Assembly: GCA_963682025.1 (NCBI GenBank)
Contig: OY821519.1
Span: forward strand, 108,728,264-108,792,263
Direction of reading: 5' to 3'
Length of the DNA stretch: 64,000 bases
DNA from: Cordilura impudica
Taxonomy: Eukaryota; Arthropoda; Insecta; Diptera; Scathophagidae
How positions within the stretch are numbered: position 1 is the stretch's first letter; every line of letters begins with the position of its first letter. The notes beneath the pieces are model-generated. The model did not search any database and was not told the origin of the DNA. It was given only the letters and a program-made list of their open reading frames with translations. The position numbers were made by a program, and so were the translations under genes. Positions 42,672-54,740 of the stretch are shown in pieces.

Positions 42672-45460
42672 CCATTATTTTTTCATGTGACTATGCCTTA
42701 TGACATTGTAAATAAAGTTTACGGTATTTTTAAGATCAAATACGATAATTCACAATAATTGAATAAATCGTTACAATTTAGGATAATCGTGAAGTTCGAA
42801 GTAAGTTACAATTATTATCTTTTCTTCAAATTTAGTTAAATTCATTCATGTTGGAAACTAATATTAAAGTTTTTATTGTTTAAATTATGCATATATCGAT
42901 AAATGTTTATTTCAATAGCCATTAATACAATTACTTAATATAATGTTCTTAAAATAAAATCTTTAAATTTTGCGGTTGAGCTTATCGATGCTTTCGGTAT
43001 CAGACACCCTGAATTGAAATTTCATAATGGTAACTGAGACCAGGTGAAAATTTACCAGCTGTTTACAGTGAAAATTCCGGCAGATATATATTGATAACAA
43101 AGGCTTCGCTTAGGTCCCCAAATCCGCACGAAAAGCAAAATAAGATATAACAAAGATGTCCCAAAGATGCCGTCTGTCCTTTGTCGTCTGTTGTCCGTTT
43201 TCTGTCTCACTCTGTCCGATACACAAAATTTAACAACAGAAAATACAGAGTACCTGGATGGCTGCTGTGTAGTATTTGTTGGTGTTGCTAGCTAGAGATG
43301 GTGGTTGCCGCCGATGATTGTTGTTATGGTTGTAGTTGTGGTTGCAGTTAGAGTTTATGCCGGTTCCTTCTGTTTGATGGGGGAAACTATAGTTGTCGCT
43401 GATTTTTATGGTTGATTTTATGGGAGAAAACTATGGCTGTTGTTGCTCTTTTCCACTGAACCCATTAGTTACCGCTTGCTTCTTAGCTGGTTATGTTCTC
43501 CCACCTCTTCCCAATTTTTTTCAGAACTTGTTGGAAAAATTTTTCAACATCTGAAAATGAAGCTCGGAAATCTTTTATTTACATTTTTTTTTTTTTTGTC
43601 ACAATTTTTGTTTAATTTTCCAAGTATTTTTCTTTCTTCTTATTATTGAACTTATGATTTTTTTTCTTGTTGATGTGAAAGTTTCTATTTCAGCTCACTT
43701 CTACTTCTAAAAACGCACAAACTCCCAGAAACTCGCAACGAGAAAGAGGACGAACTCAGCGGAAATAATCTATATATACCCATGCGCCATTTTTGATGCC
43801 AGTCTCCGTCTTCTTCGTTCTTTCGTCAACAGAAAAGCAAAAAAAAGATCTGCAGCGTTGCTCTTATCTACTTACTAGGGTTGCATTCTAATGCAACCTG
43901 AATGAATTGATAAAGAAGAAGAGAAGTAGTAGGTGCATTAAAGTGCAACACTTAACCTTCCTAAGGTGGCCATGACAAAAATTTCAGAAAAAAGTTAGCT
44001 ATTGTGGAGTAAAAAACATATTTAATAAAACCGTTAAAAACTAAAATTGTAAAGAACACTTTTTTTTAAAAAGCTAAAAACTGCTGATAAAATTTTGAAA
44101 TAATAAGGACGAAAAGCCTAAAATTGTACAAAAATGTGTATTTCTTCGCTAACTAGATTATTAAATTATATCAAGAACTATTACAAAAAAATATAGTATA
44201 TGGATAAAATGATATTAATTTCAAAACAAAAAAAAACTAAGTATTCATTTAGAAAACACCAAGTCCCAATAAATGCTTATGCAAAATCTATATTTTTTAT
44301 TTATTATTATTTAAATATTTGCTTTTATTTTGCAAACTCAAACAAACACTTTTTGAAGAGCACACATTGCATACAGTATTCAATTTATATACACACATAC
44401 ACAAGGAATCAAGGATGCCTGTTTAAAAAATACTTAAAGTTAAGTGGCATATGCTTTTATCAATATTAAATAAATATTAACTTATGAATATTGTATTCAA
44501 GTTTACTATTAGCAAATAATAGGAAATGGTACTCGTTTTGTCATACCAAAATGCTTTTTATTTTATTAAACTTTTATCACAATACATTTTTTTTATTAAT
44601 ATTAGTACTTATTCATGTTGGTATAGAATTTTGAATATTTTTGTATTTATATAAAACATTACTCTTTATAAGTATCTGAAAGTTATTATATATTGCTTAG
44701 ATCATATTAATATACAGCAACTAATTACATACAAGAACGAAATGATTAAACGAAAATTTGTAAAGACTTTATTTTTAACATCTACAGTATGTGGAAAAAA
44801 TAAGTTTCCAATCGGTAAACTGTGAGACTCATAAAACTTGGGTATTGATATATAAAATTCTCATCTCAAAATCTAATCGTACTTTTGTTATTAGTGGAGA
44901 AGTTTGAGATGTTTTACTCTTCCATAAAAGTAACTGTAATACAAGTTTCACAGAAACAAATAATTGGGCAATCAATGGTATCATATTTTGTATGTCGTAT
45001 TAAAATATAAAATACAATCATTTGTGGTGAACAGTCTGTTGTATTTTCATATTTTAAAACGTCAAATGGTAGAGAAGAAGATTAAAATTTATGGACATAA
45101 ACACAAAAAAATAAATAACATGCAAAATAAAAGGGAACATAACTTCGATATGTTAATGGTTGATTCGTTTTCAAAATAAATCAATTTTTAGGTGATGAGG
45201 AAGAGGGATGATAAACTTCTAGATAATGAGATTGATTCACCTTCTGACGCACCGTAGAAGCGTTCATCTATGATTGCATAAATTACTTGTATGACAACAT
45301 AAAGTATTAAAGAACTTTGTGGACAAAAAAATATAATCATATGGTGTGATAACATCCGGCAGAGCTTCGACACATCCTACAGAAGTGCTTGTTCTAAGTG
45401 TTCATTGCGATCGGTCGTATGTTTACAAAAACTATTCAACTTAAGTCTTATAAACAAAAA
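42672..45460. other. Non-coding stretch
   Basis: About 2.8 kb without a gene or recognised element. It holds TTG/GTTGT-rich simple sequence (43290-43420), a CTATATATACCC box at 43771 that looks like a TATA element followed by TCAGT-like sequence, and a 9-bp-arm palindrome GGTTGCATTCTAATGCAACC at 43878-43897. The last two could be part of a decayed LTR. From 43960 on it is plain AT-rich DNA. Confidence 0.4.
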
Positions 45461-46323
45461 CAAGTAAGAAAATAACAGTCGGTCTAGACCGACTATACGA
45501 TACCCTATACCATGCGTTTAGAGACCCTATCTCATAGACCCAACTAACTGGAAATAGAAAATAAGCATAAACCAAATTTGAGTGGGATTTTTATTAATTT
45601 TTTTGGCTGAAAAAGTTCATATCGGATGCTATATCTATATGGGGACTTGGCCCAAAAATGGAACGATCCTGACTATGTTTTGTAAAGTCTCTTGTATTTT
45701 GCAAAAATATATACAAACAAAATTTGAGAAGAATCAGTGGAATATTTTTGATTTTTGATAGATTTAAGTGAAGATCGGGAAGCAGCTCTATATGGGGCCC
45801 ATGACTAAGAATTGTCCCAGGGATCATTTTTAGACTGCTCATTAATGGATATAATAAACGAATATAAACCCAATTTGAGTAAGATCTATATGACAATTTG
45901 GGGTCATTTGTATGGGGGCTAGGTCTGAACATGGACCGATTCTCACCAATTTCAAAAGCGTTCATCCTATTATCAATGAAAGCTTACATACCAAATTTCA
46001 TCAAAACATATTCATATTTGCAACCTGCAGTTTGATTACAAGGTTTACATGGACACACAAACGGACGGACGGACACACGGACGGACATCGTTAAATCGAA
46101 TCAGTTAGTGATTCTGATTTGATCGGTATAATTAAAGATGAGTCTAGGTCAAATATTTATTTATTTATTTATTAGATATTTATTACAATTCAAATTATAA
46201 TAAATCTTAAAGTTAAAGCACTAGCAACTTAGGCTATCGGCTTCAAGGTCAAATATTTTTGGTAGTTACAAACAGCAGCGCAAAGTCATTATACCCAAGC
46301 CACATAGTGGTATAGGGTATAAA
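45461..46323 (+). mobile_element. DINE-like repeat, copy 10, with a LINE tail inserted
   Basis: Full-length copy with 5' palindrome, GGAC block (46062-46085) and 3' end CACATAGTGGTATAGGGTAT. Near its 3' end it is interrupted by an 88-bp insertion flanked by a 12-bp direct duplication. About 20 bp are deleted near 45608, which removes the CTGCAGATATG segment. Confidence 0.85.
46158..46245 (-). mobile_element. Short 5'-truncated LINE tail with 12-bp target duplication
   Basis: AGGTCAAATATT occurs at 46146-46157 and again at 46246-46257. Between them, on the minus strand, lies TGAAGCCGATAGCC... ending in (TAAA)n. This is the signature of target-primed insertion of an extremely 5'-truncated LINE. 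It resembles the fragment at 5437-5555. Confidence 0.8.
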
Positions 46324-46339
46324 TATTGAGAAAACATTG

Positions 46340-47299
46340 ATGAGTACACGTAACTCTGATAAGGGATCTGCAACAGAAGCTGATTTGGGCAGCATAGAGT
46401 TTCCCGTAATATGCCAGAATGATTCAGCCACTCGTGTACGGCAATGGCTTGATAAGAAAATGTCTAACCATACCAAATGTATTAATGAATAAATTTCCCA
46501 ATTTTGCACACTTATAAGAGCAGGCGAACCTCGGTGAAAAAATATAATCATCAATTAAACAGGCTGAGAATCGTCTGCTAAACGAAATTGATAAAAGTTA
46601 AGTGATGTTATTGAACGGGTCCCTAAACTTGAAACAGTGTCAGGTGAAATATTAGAACTAAAAAAAGAAATACGACAATTAAAAATTCAATCACTTAAAC
46701 ATTTTAATTCAATTATTGCTAATGACTTGCGTATCAATGGAGTTCCCTTTGACGTTGATGAAAACCTATACAATATTTTTGATACGGTCTGCCAAACCAT
46801 AAATATTCGCACTCCACCCATACAATCTATATATCGCCTACAAAATAGAAATAGAGGGAGTAAATATAATTCCCCTGATGCTGTTATTATTCAGAAATTA
46901 AATGCCTGTAGGAGAGAAAATCGAACAGATGAGAGAAATAAATATTTTTATGTACAAGAAAATTTAACGAATGGAAACCATAAAATCTTGCAGTATGCAG
47001 TCAGTCTAAACAAGAGAAATCTCTTAAACACTGGCTATTTATACCATGGACTTGTATATGTAAAACGTTTGAATATAGATGAGCCTACTGGCGTCGAACA
47101 CCGGGATATATTAAACCGTTTTTTCATAATGAAGGAGGTCATTTGCGTGGTGATACTAATAGCGTACTGTCTGATAATGTTGCCATCCTTAATCACACTC
47201 CGTGAGAAATTCCTAAATGCTTACTATTTTTCATTAGCCTTCTGTCTGCCGTGCTGTATACATGTTTTGTGTTACTTGTTTCATGTTAAACTATTCTAA
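46340..47299 (+). pseudogene. LINE ORF1 (coiled coil plus RRM-like), broken copy
   Basis: It starts at an ATG (MSTRNSDKGS) directly after the DINE-like copy. The first part (WLDKKMSNHTKCINE, LIRAGE) matches the ORF1 at 62439-63389 but has a stop and a deletion; the frame from 46637 is clean and includes EIRQLKIQSLKHFNS, INGVPFDVDE, IYRLQNRN and the C-terminal HGLVYVKRL. Leucine-rich coiled coil followed by a basic RNA-binding-like domain is a common LINE ORF1 plan. ORF2 does not follow. Confidence 0.72.
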
Positions 47300-47459
47300 A
47301 AAAAAATTTAAAAAATATAAACAAATTTTTGTGCCGTTCTCTTGTGTCGGGAAAAAAATTTAGTCTTTTATTAATATTTCTTTATTTTAACAGTAAAAAA
47401 AAATCAATCAAAAATAAAATATATTTAAATAAAATAAAATAATAAAAACGAATCTAAAC

Positions 47460-48240
47460 AAGTAAGAAAATTATAGTCGGTCTAGACCGACTATACGATA
47501 CCCTATCCATGCGTTTATAGACCCTATCTCTCAGGCCCAACTAACTGGATATAGAAAATAAGCATAAACCAAATTTGAGTGGGATTTTTATTAATTTTTT
47601 CGGCTGCAGATATGAAAAAGTTCATATCGGATGCTATATCTATATGGGGACTAGTCCCAAAAATGGACCGATCCTGACCATGTTTGGTAAAGTCTCTTGT
47701 ATTTTGCAAAATTATATACAAACAAAGTTTGAGATAAATCAGTGCAATATTTTTGTTTTTTGATAGATTTAAGTGAAGATCGGGAAGCAGCTCTATATGG
47801 GGCCTATGACTAAGAGTTGTCCAATAGGGATCATTTTTGGATTACTGACTAACGGATGTAATATATACATACAAACCCAATTTGACTAAGATTTGTATGA
47901 TAATTTGGATCTTATGGCAATATATGTTGATTTCATAGGGGTCATTTGTATGGGGGTTAGGTCTGAAAATGGACCTATTTTCACCAATTTCAACAGCTTC
48001 ATCCCATGGCCGATAGAAGATTAAATACCAAATTTCATCAAAACATATTCATATTTGCGACCTGCAGTTTGATTACAAGCTTTACATGCACACACAGACG
48101 GACGGACGAACGGACGGACGGACATTGTTAAATCGAATCAGATAGTGATTCTGATTCGATCGGTATAATAAAAGATGGGTCTAGGTCAAATATTTTTGGT
48201 AGTTACAAACAGCAGTACAAAGTCATTATACCCAAACCAC
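47460..48240 (+). mobile_element. DINE-like repeat, copy 11
   Basis: 5' palindrome, first subterminal repeat (ACCCTATCCATGCG), body, a GGAC block with one GAAC variant (48098-48123), and a 3' end that stops at TACCCAAACCAC, lacking the last part of the terminal repeat. Confidence 0.82.
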
Positions 48241-48368
48241 AACCACAAACCACCCTTGTACTACGTAGAAAAGGGAAAATCAATATTTTTGATAATCGTT
48301 TCAGCAATAAATCAGGTCTTGCTCTTGTACTATCGTAAGGAAAATTGACTTAATTTTTATTTTATTAG

Positions 48369-49400
48369 ATGTCAGGTATTTTTCGTATCGACTTTTGCAA
48401 CATACATGGACTCAGATAGAATTTTTTACTCTGTATATGCCCACATTTGCTTTTATCGGCCGGATGTTTTCGCCCTATGTGAAACCCAGGTAAATGGGGT
48501 TGCTGATCTAAAGGATTTTCACATACCTGATTATCACCTTCTATCCCTTTTTATTCTTCATAGGGGCCTTGTTATGTACATTCGCGTTGTGTACCAGTAC
48601 CAGCAACATCTGAACTGTAATGATGCAGATTTTAACTCAATTTGGGTTAAGTTCAAAATCAGGTCATTCCTTTTGCACTTTGGGTTTCTATATAGAAGCC
48701 CAAATACAGAAAGGGAGCATACCTCTAATGGCTTCGACGCCATTTCTGAATCCACATCCAGAATCCTGGACAATTGCTCGAATAGCGAAATCGTTGTTGC
48801 CGGCGATTTTAATATTCATAACTATACTTGGCTTCACCATTCTAGTCAAACAAGTCCCGAAGGCCGTCACGTTGAGCTTTTTGTAGCGCATAACCATCTA
48901 GCGCAACTAGTGAATCAACCAACGCACATTCCGTGCATTGAAGGGCTGCGACAAAATACTCTCGACCTTTTTCTCACTTCACACCCCGATAAGTATGAAG
49001 TGAAAATATTTTCACTTCTCGGTAATTTCGATCACTGCATCATTTCCGCATTCTCTGTACTTTAAAGTGTTCCAGCATCAGCTATGAAGGGGTACCCCAA
49101 GGTTCCGTTCTTTCTCCTTCTCTTTTCCTTATATTTCTGAATGACCTTCTTGGTCAAACTTTTAATTCTATATACTCTTTCGCAGATGACAGCAGCAGTT
49201 GTCATTTATTTTTCTTTAATTGTAGGCCAAGCCTCTTGGAGTTTGGGGCCAAAAGGTAGACAATGAATGACACACTCAATCAAAACCTGTTAACAATTTC
49301 CGAGTGGGGTAAAGCGAATAGGGTTGGATTTAATGTGCTGAAGACTCAATGTTGTATGCTGACCCATAGGGCCATGAAATCAACAATGTCATCTGTGTAT
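48369..49400 (+). pseudogene. LINE ORF2 remnant: endonuclease and a piece of reverse transcriptase
   Basis: It starts MSGIFRIDFCNIHGLR, with a stop and frameshift after it. The frame at 48406-49065 is an AP-type endonuclease with FALCETQ, GFLYRSPN, VVAGDFNIHN and LDLFLTSHPDK. Without the middle part it continues at 49079 with the RT blocks GVPQGSVLSPSLFLIFLNDL and SFADDSS (the catalytic Asp pair), then a WGKANRVGFN block. So several hundred residues between endonuclease and RT are deleted. It belongs to a different LINE lineage from those at 54.7-62 kb. Confidence 0.78.
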
Positions 49401-49608
49401 ATATATATGGGTGGTATAGGTGCCCGAGTTTCGGTTCGCTCTACCCGCTTCTCTAGTAGATCACACCAGTTTGTAGTCTACTATCCAGTTGACCGCACAA
49501 CGCATTACAGAGATAATTCGTTTATTAGTCGAAGTAGCCGTGTGTGAAATAAACTCCCCGCAGAGGGAGTTATAATTTAGTAAAATTTTAGTCAAATATC
49601 TGCAAACA
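49401..49608. other. Short non-coding stretch
   Basis: A short TATATATA tract (~49398-49410) marks the end of the LINE piece. No gene is seen. Confidence 0.35.
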
Positions 49609-49880
49609 CTACTCCCTCTCTCCTCCTTCCAGGAATATCTGAACAATAAACAAATTTATCATTTTTGGAAAATTGAAGTAAGTTCTCTCTTTACGGTAGT
49701 AGGAAATTCTTTTTTCTTGGGTTAACAGATTTTTTTGTTTTAATCGAGAAAATAAAATTTCAGATGCTATTTTAGAGAGTCCAAGATCTCTCACTAAATC
49801 ACTTAGCTCCTCCTGACTAAATTGCTCGCATTCAGAAGAAAAGTCAGCTGATCCACTTTCAGTACTTAGTGAAGGAAAAT
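49609..49880 (-). pseudogene. Fragment of the same repetitive ORF family as 27642-28115
   Basis: RDLGLSKIASEILFSRL and LTQEKRISYYRKER are visible in one frame (49794-49609), corresponding to the DLxRDLxL part of the family. Upstream residues around 49800-49830 (EELSDLV-like) continue the match. Confidence 0.45.
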
Positions 49881-50026
49881 ATTGTCATAAGTCGTGATAG
49901 TTTTGTGTAGATGGAGATTGTTGTGGTTCTGATTGTATTCCAAAGGTAACAATTACATCTATAAAGAAACTATTTTGAAAATCACCAAAAAATTATGTAC
50001 CGTTTTGCGTTTTTTCCTAACTGCAT

Positions 50027-50681
50027 CTGATTATCGATTCGATTTAACGATGTCCGTCCGTCCGTCCGTCCGTCCGTCTGTGCGTCAATGTAAAGCTTGT
50101 AATCAAACTGCAGGTCGCAAATATGAATATATTTTGATGAAATTTGGTATTTAATCTTTTATCGGCCATGGGATGAACGCTATTGAAATTGGTGAGAATC
50201 GGTTCATGTGCAGACCTAGCCCCCATACTATCCAAATTATCAAACAAATCATAGTCAAATTGGGTTTGTATGTATATATTACACCCATTAATCAATATTC
50301 CAAAAATGACCCCTATTGGACAACTCTTAGTCATAGGCCCCATATAGAGCTGCTTCCCGATCTTCACTTAAATCTATCAAAAAAGAAAAATATTGCACTG
50401 ATTCTTCTCAAATTTTGTTAGTATATATTTTTGCAAAATACAAGAGACTGTACCAAATATGGTCAGGATCGATCCATTTTGGGCCTAGTCCCCATATAGA
50501 TATAGCATCCGATATGAACTTTTTCATATTTGCAGCCGAAAAAATTAATAAAAATTCCACTCAAATTTGGTTTATGCTTATTTTCTATATCCAGTTAGTT
50601 GGGCCTGAGAGATAGGGTCTCTAAACGCATGGTATAGGGTATCGTATAGTCGGTCTAGACCGACTATAATTTTCTTACTTG
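50027..50681 (-). mobile_element. DINE-like repeat, copy 12, 3'-truncated
   Basis: It begins inside the TCGATTTAACGATGTCCG segment with a long (GTCC)n block (50052-50075) and runs to the 5' palindrome. The terminal repeat of the 3' side is missing. Confidence 0.8.
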
Positions 50682-50742
50682 TTCGTATTAAGTTTATTTT
50701 GATAAACATGACACTCTTTATTATTGATTAGGAGATTTCCGT

Positions 50743-52714
50743 TTAGTTTAGTTTAATGTTCATTCTCATACAATTAATACATTTCATGATGTGCTCTTTA
50801 CTACACTCTTTAGTCTTATGATTGCCATGGCATTTTAAACATACTTCATGGTTTCTGCATTCTCTTGCAGGATTATTATATCCCTTACATTTAAGGCATT
50901 GTATTATTTTGGTTCCATCAAAAACCCTACATTTTATTATATGTTTCATTATCTAATTAATTTTATGCGATATAATGTTTTATAGTTTCCTTTATATTTG
51001 TATCTTTCTATAATTTTAAATTTTATTATTAAAAATTTTGTTTTGTTTTTTTAATTTTTAAATTACTTCCGATTCCTTGCATTCAAAAGTCATGTCTTTT
51101 ATTTTCACTTTTAGTTGGGTTGGACTAGACTCCTTAATTTCATATCCGTCATTTAATTCATTTTAAATTGCACTTCTAATTTTTTCCCGCTCTTCGTCCT
51201 TTTCACTTTGTATTTCAACTGTTCCATTTCTTCGATTTTCTACTCTTATTATTTTTGACTTTACTTGGTCGACCTTATTATTTAACTCTTCTTTTGTTTT
51301 ATCACATCTTTGTTTTTCTTTAGGCTTAATTATTAATGGTAATTGTTTATTTAAATCTGGCAACACATCATTTTTTTAACCGCCTCTGAGTTTGGCATTT
51401 TTATTTCTTATACCCTATACGTTTGGCTATAATGACTTTGTGCTGCTGTTTGTAACTACCAAAAATATTTGACATAGACCCATCTTTTATTATACCGATC
51501 GACTCAGAATCACTATCTGATTCGACTTAACGATGTCCGTCCGTCCGTCCGTCTGTGTGTCCATGTAAAGTTTGTAATCAAACTACAGGTCGCCAATATG
51601 AATATATTTTGATGAAATTTGGTACATGAGCTTTTGTTAGCCATAGAATGAACGCTGTTGAAATTGGTGAGAATCGGTCCATGTTCATACCTAGCCCCCA
51701 TACAAATGACCCCTATGAAATAAACATAAATTGCCGTAAGATCAAAATTATCATATAAATCTTAGTCAAATTGGGTTTATATGTGTTTATTATATCCATT
51801 AATCAGTAGTTCAAAAATGATCCCTATGGGACAGCTCTGAGTCATAGACCCCATAAAGAGCTGCTTCCCGCTCTTCACCTAAATCTATCAAATAACATAA
51901 ATATTGCACTGATTCTTCTCAAATTTTGTTTGTATATATTTTTGCAATATACAAGAGACTTTACCAAACATGGTCACGATCGGTCCATTTTTGTACCTAG
52001 TGCCCATATAGATATATTATCCGATATGAACTTTTTCATATCTGCAGCCAAAAAAATTAATAAAAATCCCACTCAAATTTGATTTATGCTTATTTTCTAT
52101 ATCCAGTTAGTTGAGCCTGAGAGATAGGGTCTCTAAACGCATGGTACAGGGTATCGCATAGTCGGTCTAGACCGACTATAATTTTCTTACTTGTTTTTCA
52201 ATTGTGTCTTTGATCACTTTTTTTATTTCATTGCACATTACGACATTTTGCTCTTCAATTGATTTTCACATTATTTTGTTTTTGTTTTTAAATTCATTTT
52301 TGTAGCTTTATAAATTTTTAATTTCCTTAGCATTTTTCTCACATGATTTTTGAATATTCTCAATTTTCTTCATCCTTATTTCATTATGCCTTTCAATAGC
52401 TTCCAGCAATTTTTTAATTTCGTCTTAATTTTTTTTCAATGACGAACCAAATTCATGTTTATAGCCACCAAAATTTTTTTATGTTTGTGCACATCTTCAT
52501 GTATTTCTTTCACAACCATACCAACACTACGTATATACTGCATACAGTCCTCACAAACAAAACGTTTAAAATTATTCCCTTCAAGTATTTTTAACGAAAA
52601 TTGTTCAATGCCGGAACATTTATTGGAACTATGATAAATTTTATCACACACTCCCATACATCTAATCCCGTTTTCGCCACGAATTGATGTTCTGCATTTA
52701 TTGCGTTCAGACAT
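50743..52714 (-). pseudogene. LINE ORF1 with PHD-like finger and CCHC knuckles, split by a DINE-like copy
   Basis: N-terminal part (52714-52436): Cys/His pattern CRTSIRGENGIRCMGVCDK, YHSSNKC, FVCEDC, a PHD-like zinc finger. Middle part (51366-51163): IIKPKEKQRC, VENRRNGTVEIQS, REKIRSAI. C-terminal part (50949-50743): CRVFDGTKIIQCLKCKGY with three CCHC-type knuckles (CLKCKGYNNPAREC, CLKCHGNHKTKEC, KCINC). This is the ORF1 layout of Jockey-type LINEs. A reverse DINE-like copy (51409-52193) lies between the first two parts and several frames are broken. Confidence 0.72.
51409..52193 (-). mobile_element. DINE-like repeat, copy 13, inside LINE ORF1
   Basis: Full reverse copy from TATACCCTATACG to the palindrome and ATTTTCTTACTTG. 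The (GTCC)n block is at 51536-51552. The right flank again starts with a T run (TTTTTC), as for copy 9. Confidence 0.85.
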
Positions 52715-53047
52715 TACTGACTGGTCATATTGTACTTTCTTTTTAATTTCAAATCTTTGTTTATTCTTAAAACTTCAGTTTTCACTAATAAGAAGCTGAA
52801 TGTCATCAGCAGTATCAGCAGTATATTCATGAAACGCAAATGCGTTGGTATATTGTGATGTCATTTATATTCAAATACTCAATAAATTATGTGAAGAAAA
52901 ATTTGAACGGCGGATCATTGCGGAACTCCTCTTATGACCGGTGGCCTTGTTAAATAATGAGAGTCGTTAATAACAGATGAAACTTGGAAAAAGAAGCTTA
53001 GCTTTGAACAAAGTGTTCCATGATGAACTGCACCGAATGGTCTAGAA

Positions 53048-54400
53048 CAGCCACAGCCAAACTATGGCCCACGGGCCATATATGTCCCGCCAACATATTC
53101 TGTATGACCCGCTGTATATAATAAAAAACATAGTTTATATGCGCTTTGTTAATAAATATTCTAAAAAATTTTTTTTTTATTTTACGGAATGAAAAAAAAA
53201 ATATTTCTTTTCCAAAGCTTTTTACAAATATTAAAACTCCCTAATATTATCATTGAGAGGTATTTTTGGATGTCACTAATGTTGTACTTGAAACTGAAAC
53301 TTAGGAAACAAAAAAAAAAACCGATTATCTCGTTGAATTTATTGTTTTTTGTGACATTTAAAAATAAAATCTGTAAAAAAAATTTAAATAATGGGTTCGC
53401 GAAAAAGAAAAGTCGATAGTGAATGCCGTGTATTAAATGAAGATTGGAAATGGAAATATTTTTCACGGTGTTTAGGAATATACCAATAAGCCTAAGTTGT
53501 CGAGCATCGGTTGCAGTTATAAAAGAGTACAATTTAAAATATCGAAAGTGTACATCCAAATTATTCTCCAAATCTGTGTGATGAAGGGCGTAAAGCCCAT
53601 GCTAAGAGTCTCTGTAATGTATTGACGAGCTACCAAACTATTTTCACATGGCACGATAAACTACAAGAAGCAGCTACAAAAATTAGCAATTTTGTTTCTT
53701 ACAATATTGCGAAAACCATTTTCAGATAGTGAATTTATAAAAAAATGTATGGCAGGTGTTTCAAAATTTTTGTGTCCAAACCAAAGTTCAAAATTTTAAA
53801 GTTTTTCCTTGTCAAAAAAAACTGCTATGCAAAGAATTCAGCAAATATAATGATAATTTAAACGAGCAGCTGTTAGAAAAATTAGAAAGTAACAATAGAG
53901 CATACTTTAGAAGAGAGCTGCAATATAAACGATGCTGCTTAAATACTGTTTTTTTTTTTCGGCCAATTAATGAAGCAATTAAAATTACACAGGAGCTGTT
54001 ATCCATGGCTTCAATGAAAAACGGTCTTTAAATGGACAACCTACCAACTTTATATTATTATCTTAATAAGGAAAATACTTTAATATTCGAAATCTGGCAA
54101 AAAAAAAATGTTGGTTATATTTGGATCAATATACATTTGCGAACATTTAAACATTTGTATGCAATACTTAGAATTTCAAAAAGTAATTTTGATCCAGATT
54201 GAAAAATTAAGCACTAATGAATTGTAAACGACTACATTTACCACCTTGAATAAAGAATTTCTAATTAAATTTGACTATTTTATGACTAAAATTTAAATAA
54301 CCTTTATTTTCAAGATTTTCAGAAAACAAATTTTTTTTTGGCCCCGAGTAATTTTCTAACTAGATAATGGCCCGTCATTCGAAAAGTTTGGCCATGGCTG
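53048..54400 (+). mobile_element. hAT transposon remnant with 8-bp target duplication
   Basis: Terminal inverted repeats CAGCCACAGCCAAACT and (reverse complement of the right end) CAGCCATGGCCAAACT, each followed by a GGCCC-rich segment. Flanks GTCTAGAA (53040-53047) and GTCCAGAA (54401-54408) differ at one base, the 8-bp duplication expected for hAT. At 1353 bp it is an internally deleted element. Confidence 0.88.
53391..54031 (+). pseudogene. hAT transposase remnant (ZBED/GTF2IRD2-like type)
   Basis: Across frameshifts: GSRKRKVDSECRVLNEDWKW, CRASVAVIKEYNLK, a segment with NFVSYNIAKTI and KKCMAGVSKFLCPNQ, QRIQQ, NLNEQLLEKLESN, then RPINEAIKITQELLSMASM. The order is the N-terminal BED-like finger and start of the catalytic domain of hAT transposases. 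The C-terminal dimerisation region is absent. Confidence 0.7.
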
Positions 54401-54740
54401 GTCCAGAAATATTAAAAACGAAAGCTGATCATCATCAATATTACTCCGAATATTTTCAATAAAATCTGCAAGAGCAGTTGTGCAAATATCCCTGGATTCA
54501 ACAGTATTTCATTTTCGCCACAATCGATGCTTTATTAACGCACGAAATTCTTTTTTATGCACTTTTTCACAATAACAAAAGTTGTTTCACTTACAATGCA
54601 ATACCACGCGAACCAATTGTGCGACAGCTGTCAAATTCATACACATGCCTTTTAAGATTGGTACTAATTAAAATCAAATGAATTTATTCTAGTAACGCCA
54701 TATATGTGTAAACCTACGAACTTTTCAGCCCAGCTGAAAT

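Larger units (their letters stand above)
52900..54560 (-). pseudogene. LINE reverse-transcriptase remnant, split by a hAT element
   Basis: On the minus strand the part right of the hAT element reads CTTALADFIENIRS and DDDQLSFLIFLDHS; the part left of it continues, with frameshifts, through an HXTLCSKLKLLF-like segment and RGVPQ (about 52940). These are RT blocks around the first catalytic Asp. They resemble the LINE at 55117-57647. Confidence 0.6.

Noticed and set aside
43440..43649. ORF at 43.4 kb
   Set aside because: It reads through T-rich simple sequence and has no recognisable content.
837..52000. Recurrent short ORFs with similar translations (for example at 837, 21912, 47575, and reverse ones at 14323, 41938, 51513)
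   Set aside because: They are translations of the DINE-like repeat. The similarity follows from repeat copies; starts are non-ATG in several cases and frames are not conserved over the whole repeat.
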